DNA from: Anoplolepis gracilipes
Lineage: Eukaryota; Arthropoda; Insecta; Hymenoptera; Formicidae
Reading direction: 5' to 3'
NCBI RefSeq assembly: GCF_047496725.1
Contig: NC_132986.1
Coordinates: forward strand, 1,946,001-2,010,000
DNA length: 64,000 nucleotides
Positions 51,256 through 62,019 of this stretch are shown here, piece by piece; within the stretch, counting starts at the first letter, position 1; the number at the start of each line of letters is the position of its first letter. The notes below the pieces were generated by a model. It was given only the letters and a program-made list of their open reading frames with translations, did not search any database and was not told the origin of the DNA. A program made the position numbers and the translations under genes.

Positions 51256-51261
51256 AATAAA
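51256..51261 (+). terminator. Poly(A) signal of CHORDC1
   Basis: AATAAA lies about 195 bp after the CHORDC1 stop and is the likely cleavage signal. The remaining intergenic sequence to 51919 is AT-rich, with the (TA)n tract at 51446-51495. Confidence 0.5.
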
Positions 51262-51440
51262 ATTATAAATTATAAATTTTTTAAAATTCTATAAAGCTTT
51301 TTTTCATTAAAAGTAATATTAATAAATAATTTAGATTAATGACGAACACATATAGAGAGATTTACTTGTTTTATTTTCCTACAAAAAATTCATTCCTGAT
51401 TGTATAAATTATATTTATGAGGACTATAATTTTGTATGTG

Positions 51441-51445
<5 letters not shown>

Positions 51446-51495
<50 letters not shown>
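51446..51495. repeat. (TA)n microsatellite
   Basis: About 25 TA units between CHORDC1 and the hydrolase gene. Confidence 0.9.
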
Positions 51496-51499
<4 letters not shown>

Positions 51500-51919
51500 C
51501 TTTGTATTATATTCTCTTGTGTCCCCTCTAAATTTTTCCTCTGCTGTGAAACCTCAAAATAGCGCGCTAAAATCCTTTTCGTATGTCTATCTCGGTAATA
51601 TACTAAAAAATGTATATGAATAAAACGACATCGCTATGAATTTCATAGTTTGAAAGTGAAATGAAGCAATCTTGCTATTACATTCAGAATCTCGCACACT
51701 TGGTAGTTTTCATTTTTATTTGATAACGATAGAATGAAACGAAGCAGGATGCAGGATGAAAGATGTTTAGTTTACGGGAAATGAGAGCTGATGAAGAATA
51801 GAGAAAGTTTACAAATAGAATACGCGAAGGTTGATGTATTGTATACGTTATACGTTAACCAATTTAGCTGTGATGTACACAATCTTTAATTTATTCTTTT
51901 AAAGTTAACAATAAGCGAG

Positions 51920-52972
51920 ATGACAGCCGCCGAATCAAACAAATCAAAATTAAGGGTAAATAATTATCTCAACGTATTGATACAAAAATATATAATAATT
52001 TGATACATGTATATATGTAGAATATATATGTACTCCTTTTATTTTAGATATTAGCATTACATGGATATATGCAATCTGATGTGATCTTTAGCGGCAAGTT
52101 GGGATCATTAAGAAAGGGATTTAAAAAAGAAATAGACTTTACATTTATAAAAGCACCACATAAAGTTCCATCAAATAATGAAGAAAATATAGATGAAAAT
52201 GGTGTGTTATACAAGGGAAAAGTACTTACTATACAATCAATTGCAAAACTTTACACCATTATTATTTGCATATCATTTAATAAATCCTAGCAATATCTAT
52301 ATATGTGTATGTATATGAATTACAGGATATGGATGGTGGTTTAACACAGAGGATCATGTATTTAAAGCCACAGTACCAAGTGAATTATGTGTAGGATTTG
52401 ATGACAGTACAGCTTTAATAGAAAAAATATTTGCAGAACAGGGTCCTTTTGATGGTATATTAGGTTTCTCACAAGGAGCTGCTTTTGTCAGTATACTATG
52501 TGCTATGATGAAAAGAAAAAGTGAATATTTGGAAAATAATACAGTAAAAATAAAAAAAAAAAAAACATATATATACATATAATTGTCTTTTTATAGTCTT
52601 ACAGATTGAATTCAACTTTGCTATTATGATATCTGGATTCAAGTCACTATGCGCACCTCATGCAAAATATTATGACGAAAAGATAGATGTACCTTCCTTA
52701 CACATTTATGGAGAGAATGATCAAGTCATTCCAACAGGTATGAAATTACAATTTATTATGCTTTAATTATAGTATTGAATAAAAAATTATATTGAATACT
52801 ATATTAATTTGATTATTATTATTTATTATTTATTATAGTAATGGCAGAACATATTAGTTGTCTTTTTCCAAATAAGAAAGAAATACGACACGAAGGTGGA
52901 CATTATATACCAAGCAAGAAAGATATCTACAGGGATTTTATAATGGAAATGCTAGCAAATAAAAATCTATAA
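51920..52972 (+). CDS. OVCA2: OVCA2 / FSH1-family serine hydrolase
   Basis: Five exons, 51920-51955, 52048-52201, 52326-52543, 52605-52737 and 52839-52972, encode 224 aa (human OVCA2 is 227). The alpha/beta-hydrolase opens with KLRILALHGYMQSD. The nucleophile elbow GFSQGA places Ser at 112, the acid is Asp175 in YGENDQVIP, and the base is His202 in EGGHYIP, so the triad is complete. The block YGWWFN is typical of the OVCA2 subfamily. Relatives act as esterases on long-chain or aromatic esters; the natural substrate is not settled. The exon 2 donor is chosen as AATG|GTGTGT because it alone joins in frame to YGWWFN. The exon 3 donor (ACA|GTAAAA) adjoins a poly-A run. No signal peptide is visible, so it is probably cytosolic. 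Confidence 0.9.
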
Positions 52973-53087
52973 GCAATTAATAATAATAGTTTCTTATTTT
53001 ATTATTAAATTTATAATTATTTTGTTGAGAGTAATAGGATTCAATTGTGTGAATGAATTTTGAATGTGTAAGTATATATGATTAGTG

Positions 53088-53093
53088 AATAAA
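53088..53093 (+). terminator. Poly(A) signal of the OVCA2-like gene
   Basis: AATAAA lies about 116 bp after the stop codon. The sequence between this gene and the convergent Elongin B gene (53094-54060) is AT-rich. It contains several minus-strand AATAAA hexamers (for example 53738-53743 and 53489-53494) that could end the Elongin B transcript. Confidence 0.5.
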
Positions 53094-54060
53094 TGTGTAA
53101 ATGCACACGAGACTTTTTCAAATATTGAGTAAATATATGTAATCATTTACAATATATTTTTTCTTTTTACTGCTTAGCGTGATGTTATTTGCATTGTTAC
53201 ATATCCTATATAACAATGTTTAGTTTTATAATAGTGTTGCTAATAATTATAAAATTATGCATAAGTTACATTATTATAATAGGATATACAATATTATAGA
53301 ATTAAAAACATTATAGAGCATTATATTTTACATTTATAATAATTGTATATCTTATGTCAACTCAAATTCAATCAGCCTTATATATCAGCATGCCTTGCAA
53401 CTACAATAATTATAATTTAATAATTATCATAAATAATTTTTTGATATGTTAAATAAGAAATTATTTATACATCATTTATAAAACTGTATTTATTTTAGTT
53501 TTCCCTAATACAAGGGTATATATATATAGCCAGCATTAAATAAAGCGAAGATGAATGAGAATAATATTCAGTTTTTTAAAGATATTAAAAATATTTAAGC
53601 TATGTTTGTAAATTAAATGTAAGCTGAGGTATTTATTCTTGCATTCTGATCATAACAAAACACTTATATATAATTTTGTCTATATATAAATTTGGTTTAA
53701 TGCACAGTATAGAATGTGAGCATGTTTCTGTTTTAGTTTTATTATCACCTTCAGTCTAATAATTGAGTACAAATTAGCACTCATCACATATTATTACAAA
53801 ACTGAAGATTGTGTGATTACATTGCTTCCTAATTAGATTAAATATTAAAAAATTTTGTTGCTCTAAACATCTGTATAAAATTGTATGTATCTAATATTCA
53901 CATGGTGTTCTCTCTTACCACCATGATATTCACATTCTAATATTCACATAGTACATAGTACATAAGATTTCCCCTCGTTTTACCATTCAGAGCCGCCCTG
54001 ACGATTACTAAGTTGTATAGAATACAAAACTTCATCATCAATTGGTGCATTTGCATTATT

Positions 54061-54607
54061 TCAAGGAGATTGTTCTTGCCCATTATTTTCTTGAGATTTC
54101 ATAACATCAGGGAGATCTGGCGGTAATGAAAATGGTGTCATTTCCAAAGTTTCAAATTGACCATCTGGTTGACGTAGAGCTAAACCAACTAATCCAGGAT
54201 TTTGAGCCTTTGCAGACAATGATGTCAATCCATAATCTTGTAACGCCTTGTTATCAGACATTAGAACGTAATCTTTATTAAATAGCTGTTGATTTGCCGG
54301 AGATACCTTAAGTATGCCTGTAGCAAAAGAAAAAGATCAAAATATTAGGTTAATCTCAATGTTATATCAAAAGTAATTTTTTTTTTTTTTTTTTTTTTAT
54401 ATGCCTTACCTTCGATCATTTTTTTAAGCTCGAGAACTGTAGTATCATCTTTCGCGTCGGTAAATATTGTCATTTTCTTTCGCCTGATCATTAAAAATAC
54501 ATCCTGCAACAAAAACGACAGAAGTGCCTTCGAAGGTTAGCTGGTTCAGAAATATGGAGTATTTGTGAAGCAAGTAAGACGTCGATAATAAGCGAAAAAC
54601 TTACCAT
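54061..54607 (-). CDS. EloB: Elongin B
   Basis: Three exons, 54605-54607, 54410-54503 and 54061-54317, give 117 aa (the family is about 118). The ubiquitin-like fold reads DVFLMIRRKKMTIFTDAKDD, then VLELKKMIEGILKVSP, NQQLFNKDYVLMSDNKALQD and YGLTS. The C-terminal tail has FETLEMTPFSLPPDLPDVMK, the conserved segment that contacts cullin-box partners. With Elongin C it forms the adaptor of CUL2/CUL5 E3 ubiquitin ligases and also the Elongin transcription factor. Exon 1 contributes only the ATG, followed at once by the donor GTAAGT. The gene is convergent with the hydrolase and divergent from FBXL4 (613 bp between start codons). Confidence 0.95.
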
Positions 54608-55220
54608 TGTGAGCTTAATTATGTACACCTAATAACACTAAAATTAATTAATATATTCTTTTTAAGATACTAGATTTAGCTATATTGCCTCTTGAATTAT
54701 TACGTTATGTTTACTAGCAGACCTTCAGGTCTTCAGGTCAGAGATATATCAGAGGCCGCATGTATATACCTTTGCACTTGAAGTTAGACCTTTTTTTTTA
54801 CTGGTACTCAGCACGAATCTGTCTGTCAAGATTGGTCACGTGATCGAAAACGTGCAATAGTACGTCATATGACGATTGTCCAGACAGATGCTTATCATTG
54901 GTGTTGACGTCTAGTGACAAGATGGTAATAAATGACACAACCAATCAAATTCGTTATTTCATTTGTGAATCCTCTCTCTTCTCTCGTTTAGAACCATAGT
55001 AGACACTATATACTATTTTGGATAAGCTTATCCTTTTTCGTATTCAGTAGAAAACAGTTTTTTTTTTATATCTATAAGCATCATTATATCCTTTATAATT
55101 ATAAATTATAAAGGATTCTAAATAATATAATTGTATAACAATAATTATATAATTTTATACACATGTATATATAATATTATATTGAATGTTATTGTTATAA
55201 AATTATTTTTATCTTGAGAC
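54608..55220. promoter_or_regulatory. Divergent Elongin B / FBXL4 promoter
   Basis: The spacer between the two start codons contains three features within 45 bp. These are an inverted CCAAT box (ATTGG, 54831-54835), the palindromic E-box TCACGTGA (54836-54843) and the 12-bp palindrome CGTCATATGACG with CRE-like ends (54863-54874). TGTCTG and CAGACAG flank the group in inverted orientation. The E-box matches bHLH-ZIP sites of the MITF/TFE or USF type. Everything beyond the motif match is inference. Confidence 0.5.
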
Positions 55221-57042
55221 ATGACAACTCATCATGATCATAATAAAGAAATATCAAAGAAAGAAGCCGATAGATCAAAATTCGATGTTACAGAGCAGTT
55301 TGTAGATAGTGTTTATAGCTTTAGTTCTCAGTATGGCAATAATATCAGTATATGTTATACCGCTCTTAATATCATTGGACCACCTAGCAAGTTTCCAAGG
55401 TACGGAGATTTTCCACAAGCATTTGCCATGGTATGTATTTCCTGATTTTAACTTTTATTATTCTAGCAGAATAATTGTATGTATGTGCAACTTATTATAA
55501 TGTTAGTAACATGTATAGTTTTTTAAGTCTTAATAAATTTATTTTCTCATGTAGAGAACTTATGGATTATGGTGGGATAAATCACCTTCAAGATCAATTG
55601 ATTATATGCCACAGAATAATCCAGATGTTGTGAGTCAAGATTATATTGGTATGTAAATTATCTGTAACGATAATAATAGAAAAAAAGATATTTTTATATT
55701 GATAAAATTATAATTGAGTTTGTTATTTTATACGGGACTTGAAGATATTGAATATCGTGAGTCAGTATATCCAATTAGTGTCTCTATATATGAATTATAT
55801 AATCCTGGAAGTGTAATTGCTATCTGGGCACAAAATTGTTACGGTCAATGGTTTCAACTATGGAATGGACCACCTCAGATTGTAACTCAACAATCAAGAT
55901 TATTCTCTCCACCTTTGCGATTGTGTAACTTTAAAACCAAAATGTTAAGACTGGAATTTAACCATAGCTTACTGGACTATTATACAGAGTTGGATGCTGT
56001 GTTACTTATCGGTACATTAGAAATGAGGTTTCCCAAAGATGCATCAAACAAACGGAACTTATCTGATTTATTGCAAGAAACTCATTTTCAACATGATTTC
56101 AACGATATTCCAGATAATTTAACATCACATTATGAAAAACCAGAACATAATATAAAGTACCTAAAAGCAACATTGAATGAATATTATTCTACGTATGAAA
56201 GGTATATAATTTATAATTATTGATATTATGTGACATTAAACTTTTTTTATTTATATAATAATATTAAAGCAAATTTATTTAAAATATTTATTTAATAATA
56301 TTATTTTCTAGTAACATTCCTGAAAATCTAAAGGGCGTGCTAATACATGACTTTGAACAAATTTATTATTCCATACCACCTATTGAAGAAGGATTAAGTA
56401 AAATACAACAATTTTTAATGAAAGACATATCAAGATTTGTGGACAATGTTGAAATTTCTTCAAATGAATCTAAGGAATTATGTGGCAAATTTTCTATGCT
56501 TCCTGTAAAGTCTTTTTTTAGTCTCTTTTATCTGTAGTAATGCTTATTATTTGTTCATGTTATCTCATTCAATAAGATTTTACAATTTTTTTGCAGACTG
56601 AAACGATACTAAAGATATTAAAGAATTTAGATTTGAAATCACTATATCGTATATCTAGAGTAAATAAGTATTTCTATAACTTGGCACTAGATCCCTTACT
56701 CTATACAAGTTTAAACTTAAAACCATATTGCCATTCTTTTAATGTACGTACATTGTATAACTTATCACTGAGATGTAAATATTTAAAAAAGTTGGATCTT
56801 TCATGGTGTGGTAATCATGGAATGCTTTCCTCTAAATGCGTTAAAAGTTTTCTCAATGAACATGGCAGTCTTCTAACGCATTTACGGTTAAATTGCTGTA
56901 TATACGTTGACGATTCTGTCATTTATGAAATAGCAATAACATGTAAAAATTTGAAAGGTATGTATATAAATAGAATTGTCGTAATTATATAGCCAAATAA
57001 TTTAATGCAGATAAGAAATATATAATATATAAAGTATGTGCT

Positions 57043-57080
<38 letters not shown>

Positions 57081-57873
57081 TTCTTTTTTTTTAGAATTAT
57101 GCTTACGCAATTGTCAGTGCATACAAGATTATGGATTCAAGTATCTTGCAAATCTTGAATTTCTTGAGCGTTTAGACCTTTATAGAACATATATACAAAC
57201 TGAAACTTTATGTAAAATACTACAGAAGAATCGATGGTTGCGTCATTTAAATATAGCAGGAACATTTCAAGACAAAATAAATGTAGATATAGTCGCATTG
57301 GAATTGGGAAGATCTTGTCCGTATTTGGAAAGTATAGATTTTTGGAAGGCACAGACTCTTACGTCACATGGTATTAATGCTCTAGCTGCTTGTATAAATC
57401 TAAGAGAAGTGGATTTCAGTTGGTGGTACGTATTATGACATTTCTCTGATTATTATTTGTTATTAAAGTTTCTCTTGCATACACTTATAAACTGCATTGT
57501 TTCTTTATAAGAAATTATAATAATATAATTTTTATTTCTTTTATATAGTAGTAGCATGTCTGGTCATGGCGAAACATTGGTAAAATTATTTTCTTCTTGT
57601 CAACTGTTGGAGAAGATCTTTTTAGCCAGTTTTCGAGGACTCACGGATCGCGATTTAAAAGGATTGATACAGTGCAAACATCTAAAACAGTTGGACTTGT
57701 TAGGCACCCTATCTCTGACACCAGAAATATGTCATGAAATTTTATCAAGTTGCCCCAAATTGGAATTAATGGATCTCAGTTTTTGTGATAGCATCAATAA
57801 TTTTTACATCGAGAACCTGCGAAAAGAGTTTCCGCATGTAGCTATTAAGAGAATAATGGACCATGTTCATTGA
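55221..57873 (+). CDS. FBXL4: FBXL4, F-box and leucine-rich-repeat protein
   Basis: Seven exons, 55221-55430, 55555-55648, 55745-56201, 56312-56504, 56597-56957, 57095-57425 and 57549-57873, encode 656 aa (human 621). The N-terminal discoidin-like region has FSSQYGNNISICYTALNIIG, FRYGDFPQ-type sequence (here FPRYGDFPQAF), RTYGLWWDKSP and SVYPISVSIYELYNPGSVI. The F-box is split by intron 4 (FSMLP|TETILKILKNLDLKSLYRI). LRRs run from about residue 365 to the end (CKYLKKLDLSWCGN, LLEKIFLASFRGLTDRDL, LELMDLSFCDSI). FBXL4 is the substrate receptor of an SCF ligase at the mitochondrial outer membrane that limits mitophagy through BNIP3/NIX. An in-frame TGA sits one codon before the ATG, so the start is 55221 unless an upstream exon splices at CTTGAG|AC. 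No mitochondrial presequence is visible. Confidence 0.93.
57044..57080. repeat. (TA)n microsatellite in FBXL4 intron 5
   Basis: A TA run with one TATGTA interruption, just before the exon 6 acceptor. Confidence 0.85.
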
Positions 57874-58020
57874 GAAAACTTATTTTTATTATTGATGGTA
57901 GGATAATTAGACTCAGAAAAAAAATCAAGCATACTTTTAATTTCATAAAAGTATGAAATTAAAAAATACAAAGTTTGTATTGTAAATATTGATGATCAAG
58001 TCAAATATCTAGTAAGTGTA

Positions 58021-58026
58021 AATAAA
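58021..58026 (+). terminator. Poly(A) signal of FBXL4
   Basis: AATAAA lies about 148 bp after the FBXL4 stop codon. The region from here to about 58500 is AT-rich and holds nothing else I can support. Confidence 0.5.
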
Positions 58027-58559
58027 TTTGTATTGATATAAATGACAATACAAATTCACAACTTAGAAAGTGAAAATTTGCAAATTGATATGTGATTCAA
58101 TCAATTGTATATAACTGATAATGTAGAAGAAACATATTTATGACAACAAAAATTAAATTGTTCATATTTTATATAGAATATAACAAATGTACTAATATAT
58201 ATTTTAACTAAATTTTTCTATAAGTTTGTTATCTTAGGAAAAAATTTATTATGAAATAAAAATATATATTTTTTTATTCATGTAAAACTTGTACATAACT
58301 TTTTATTTTCTTCTTAAGTTGGTCATCATAGAGAGCAAATAATGTTTTTATGTGTAATTCCTTCAATCATAATGTTTTATTTGATTGTAAAAAAAAATGT
58401 ATATATGGAACGTTCTCTTTTAACTCTCTTTTACTTATAATCCATTTCTCAAGTATTCTCTTTTAATTACAATCTATTTTTTCACCGCGTTTAAAAAATC
58501 AGTTTTTTTTTTTTCTTGCAAAAAAAATCGCAGGAGAAAGATAATCGGAATTGTAGTTT

Positions 58560-59010
58560 TTCAAAAAAACGCGCGACATATTCGCTTCCACGGGAAGACC
58601 AATCCAGACCAATCGCAAAGATGGACAAGCGACGAGCGGCCATTAACGACGCGCGAGAGATCCGGCGAAGGGGTCGTAATTTTCACGCCATTTTTCACTG
58701 ACAGAGTCAGCGAGCGGCACTGGTGTCGCCCGGCGACACGACAACGACGGTTATCATCGCGCGTGTGTGTCGTCGAACGGACGTCGGACGTACGGAAAGT
58801 GACAGCGAAAAGTGGAGGGTGCGCGAAAAACTTCCTGGTGATCGACACGACGTATATACATTAGGAACGTATGTGAAATCGAGTGAATGGGGAAAACTAT
58901 CGTGGTGGCCCAGGTACGGAATATCCGTCCTTCTCTCTGTCTCTCTTTATAAGAATTAGGTTACCGTCAAATCGGACCGATTGATAGGAGAGATAGCGCG
59001 AGATGTTTAC
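58560..59010 (+). promoter_or_regulatory. CpG-rich putative promoter, right-hand gene
   Basis: There is a sharp change from AT-rich to CpG-dense sequence. Two CCAAT boxes lie 10 bp apart (58599-58603 and 58609-58613), and a GTGTCGCC/GGCGACAC inverted repeat lies at 58723-58739. A short ORF from ATG 58621 (MDKRRAAINDAREIRRRGRN) would act as an upstream ORF at most. The reading as a promoter is inferred from composition. Confidence 0.35.
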
Positions 59011-59306
59011 GGAAAGTGCGTGTTATCGCGAATAAAGTGTCTCGCGACGTCGTACGTTCGTTTAATTCACGAATTTTTTTTTTTTTCATCCTCGCATCAA
59101 CGATTCTCGTTCGTGTGTGCTCTCTCTTTCTCTCTCTTCTCCCCTCTCTCCCTCCCTCCCTCTGTCTTTGTGTGTATGTGATTTTCTGTGCATGTGTAAT
59201 CGTTTCTCGATGTCTCTCGATCCTGCACGGAGGCAGTAAGCAAAACAGCAGGCTACCTATCAAAGGGCTGTCGTCGTGTTGTGTCAACGTAACCCACGGC
59301 AGCAGC

Positions 59307-59440
59307 ACCACCATCACCACCACCACCATCATCACCACCACCACCACCACCACCATCATCATTATCATCACCATCATCATCACAATCACCATCACCATCA
59401 CCATCACCATCCTCTTCATCATCATCATCACCACCACCGA
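59307..59440. repeat. (CAY)n trinucleotide repeat
   Basis: A mix of CAC and CAT triplets continues for about 130 bp. Poly-His, poly-Thr/Ile and (on the minus strand) poly-Val/Met frames all stay open because of the repeat. None has a credible gene context. Confidence 0.9.
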
Positions 59441-59607
59441 CGCCTCTTCAGTAATTAAACCAAACAAAATGGACACCGAGATAACGATTGAGCGAACATT
59501 CGTGTAGCCTCCCTCTCGTTCTCTCCATCTCTATTTCTCCTCCCCCCTCTCCCTCCCCTCTCTTTCCTCGCCTCTACCTGTTTTTTTTTCTCTCTCATTT
59601 TCTTCAG

Positions 59608-59650
59608 ATGGACCTCAGAAAAGAGAGATGGGATCGCCGTTCGTACAATT
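59608..59650 (+). other. Candidate small exon of a right-hand gene
   Basis: A long polypyrimidine tract ending TTCTTCAG is followed directly by ATGGACCTCAG, and 43 bp later by the good donor ATT|GTGAGT. If translated it starts MDLRKERWDRRSYN. This could be a first coding or a 5'UTR exon of the gene whose CpG-rich leader surrounds it. No downstream exon is available in the window to test the frame. Confidence 0.25.
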
Positions 59651-59651
59651 G

Positions 59652-60370
59652 TGAGTCTTCCTATCGATCATTATCGGGAATAAATCGTCGATTCAGTCGC
59701 GCGATCATTCATCGATCTTTTCGATGATACGGGTCTGTTCTTTTTGAGTCAGCGTGTAATTTTCAATTCTTCTGGATATTCATATACGTACATTTCATTC
59801 CGTAAAGTTTAACACGGTGCAACGTCAAGAAGAGCAGACCTCTCGAGACTTGCGTCTTGACAGACGATCGGGCATGCAATCGATTTGTTTATTTTGTTTA
59901 ACAGAGGTCATCCACCTGCAGTCGACGCTTCTGTATCATTTATTATCTCTATTATAGTTATACTAGTCAAATTTTATTAATTTTTTATTTCAGTTGTAGC
60001 AAAATTACACGCTTTCATTTGACAAATTACCGAGTTTTCCGCGTTGGAGTGTGAAATTAATCTTTCATTAGACATAAGTGACGATTACTTGTTTTAAAAC
60101 AACTCTGCACGATTGTTGTAATAACAACGTGATTATTTTAAATGAGATATATGCAAAATGCATATCCGTCTATCTATCTATAAAATCCTTATGAATCGTT
60201 ACCTCTATGCATGAACCAACAAAATTTTAATTGCATTTTAATTGCCTTTTTAAAAGATATTTCTTCAAATCTCTCGTTTAGAGATAATTCCTCGTGGATT
60301 CTTGAAGACAGATTTTTTTACATGTGTAAAATATCCCTAAGCATAAAAGCAAGTAGTAAATGAGAATGGG

Positions 60371-60405
<35 letters not shown>

Positions 60406-62019
60406 ATAATAGATGTTGAGAGCAAAAGATAGTTTCTTGAATTAAAAAAAAAATAAATAAATAAAGTAAAGTTAAGCGCCACGGAAAATTACTCGTTTCC
60501 CTCCGAAAATGACGTTGCTTTCTCTTTTAACCCCAAGGTATATGGAGTTGGATGAAAGCAATTGTTGAATTTGGGGACCGTTATGGGACTTGGAAAAGGA
60601 CGAGGGATTTGAAATCGCGTCGCACGTCGCACATACGTATAGGTATATGATCCCTCTGCATTCGTCCATCACATACGGCTGCCATTTGAGCGTCAGGCAC
60701 ATCGAGAGATGTATTCGAATCGATACCTGCGGAATACGATTGGTTAATCGAATATCCTACGCGCGGCTATCGGACTTTATATAAGCTAAAATCTGATTGG
60801 TCCTCTTTCTCGTGTAATTTCGACTCCTGTCTTGCCGCTACCAATTGCGCGGTGCGCCTTTACCGCGATATTGAATACTCGATGCGTTGCCAGTGCGATT
60901 CGTCCGTTCTTCTCGCCGTCTTTCTCTGTCTTCCTCCTTTTTTTCTTCTTTTTCTCTCTCTCTCTCTCTTTCTTTATCTCTTTCTCGCACCGTTACTGCC
61001 TATCCTTTCACTAAATTCGCACGACTTCGTACACCAGATACATAGTACATGATACGTACACACATACACATGCCGCGCACGTAAATTTATCCGTCATAAA
61101 GAGAGTTCGCGCAAGTGTTTGCAAGTCTCGTTCTATTTTTATTCACATTTCCGCCAAGCAACGTGGTATAATTAGAATTTTCCATTGATATATTATGATA
61201 ATGACAAATTTTATTATTGTATGCCTGTTTAATTGTCATATTCTGTTTCGAACCTTCAGTCGTTCTGGAGTAAAAAATACGCTCCTGCTTCTTTTTACCT
61301 TGCGATAATGGGGGAATTATTCGCTAAAAAAACAAATAGACACAATGTCATACAATCAGCTATTCAATAAAGAATTTTTTAAGTCTTGAAAATTGTTCCG
61401 TTTGATAGAATAAATCACTACGTGACACTATATTTATGCACTGTGTTTTGGAAAACTGGAAAACTCCCATTGACAGTTATAGATAAATTTATATAGTTAA
61501 GGCCCTGAGGAGGAATAAAAATATCGCATATAAGGGACGATTTTCAATATGCGATCGCCTCTAGGATAACAGACTTTTCTTTTTCGTCATCTCCACATGC
61601 CTCTAGGTATTGTGAGTGTTTATAGGATTAACACGTTTGCAGGAAACGTAGTCGATGTTAAAATTAAGGACAACAGATGTGTTCTCGTTTATTACACTTT
61701 CCCTTTGTATTTAAAAGTCGTAAACATAAGTAATAAATACATAATTAGACACGCGCGCATTAGTAATACATCAAGGTAACGAGAGAAAAGACGGAAATTC
61801 CGAGAGAAAATTTGACAACGGAAAGAAAAGAAACGTAGTAGTGGTAGGTCGTCTTTATTCTCTTCTTCGAAATTGTATTCTTTCCAAACCCAAAATGTGT
61901 ATATACCTCATTGTTAAATTCACTGCAATAAGTGTCAAAGCAGGCAGGTAAGACGGAATGGATCTCTAACGGGCCAGTTGGATCCATTCGTTTTATCTAC
62001 CTACGCTATATATATATTT
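59652..62019. other. AT-rich stretch without recognised gene
   Basis: Contains poly-A at 60375-60404, GC-richer patches near 60480-60780 with short frames on both strands, and pyrimidine-rich tracts near 60930-61000. No coding sequence can be supported. Confidence 0.45.

Noticed and set aside
59276..59458. Open frame with a long poly-His run (and overlapping poly-Thr/Ile and poly-Val/Met frames)
   Set aside because: It is the translation of a (CAY)n microsatellite that stays open in several frames on both strands, with no splice context or family.
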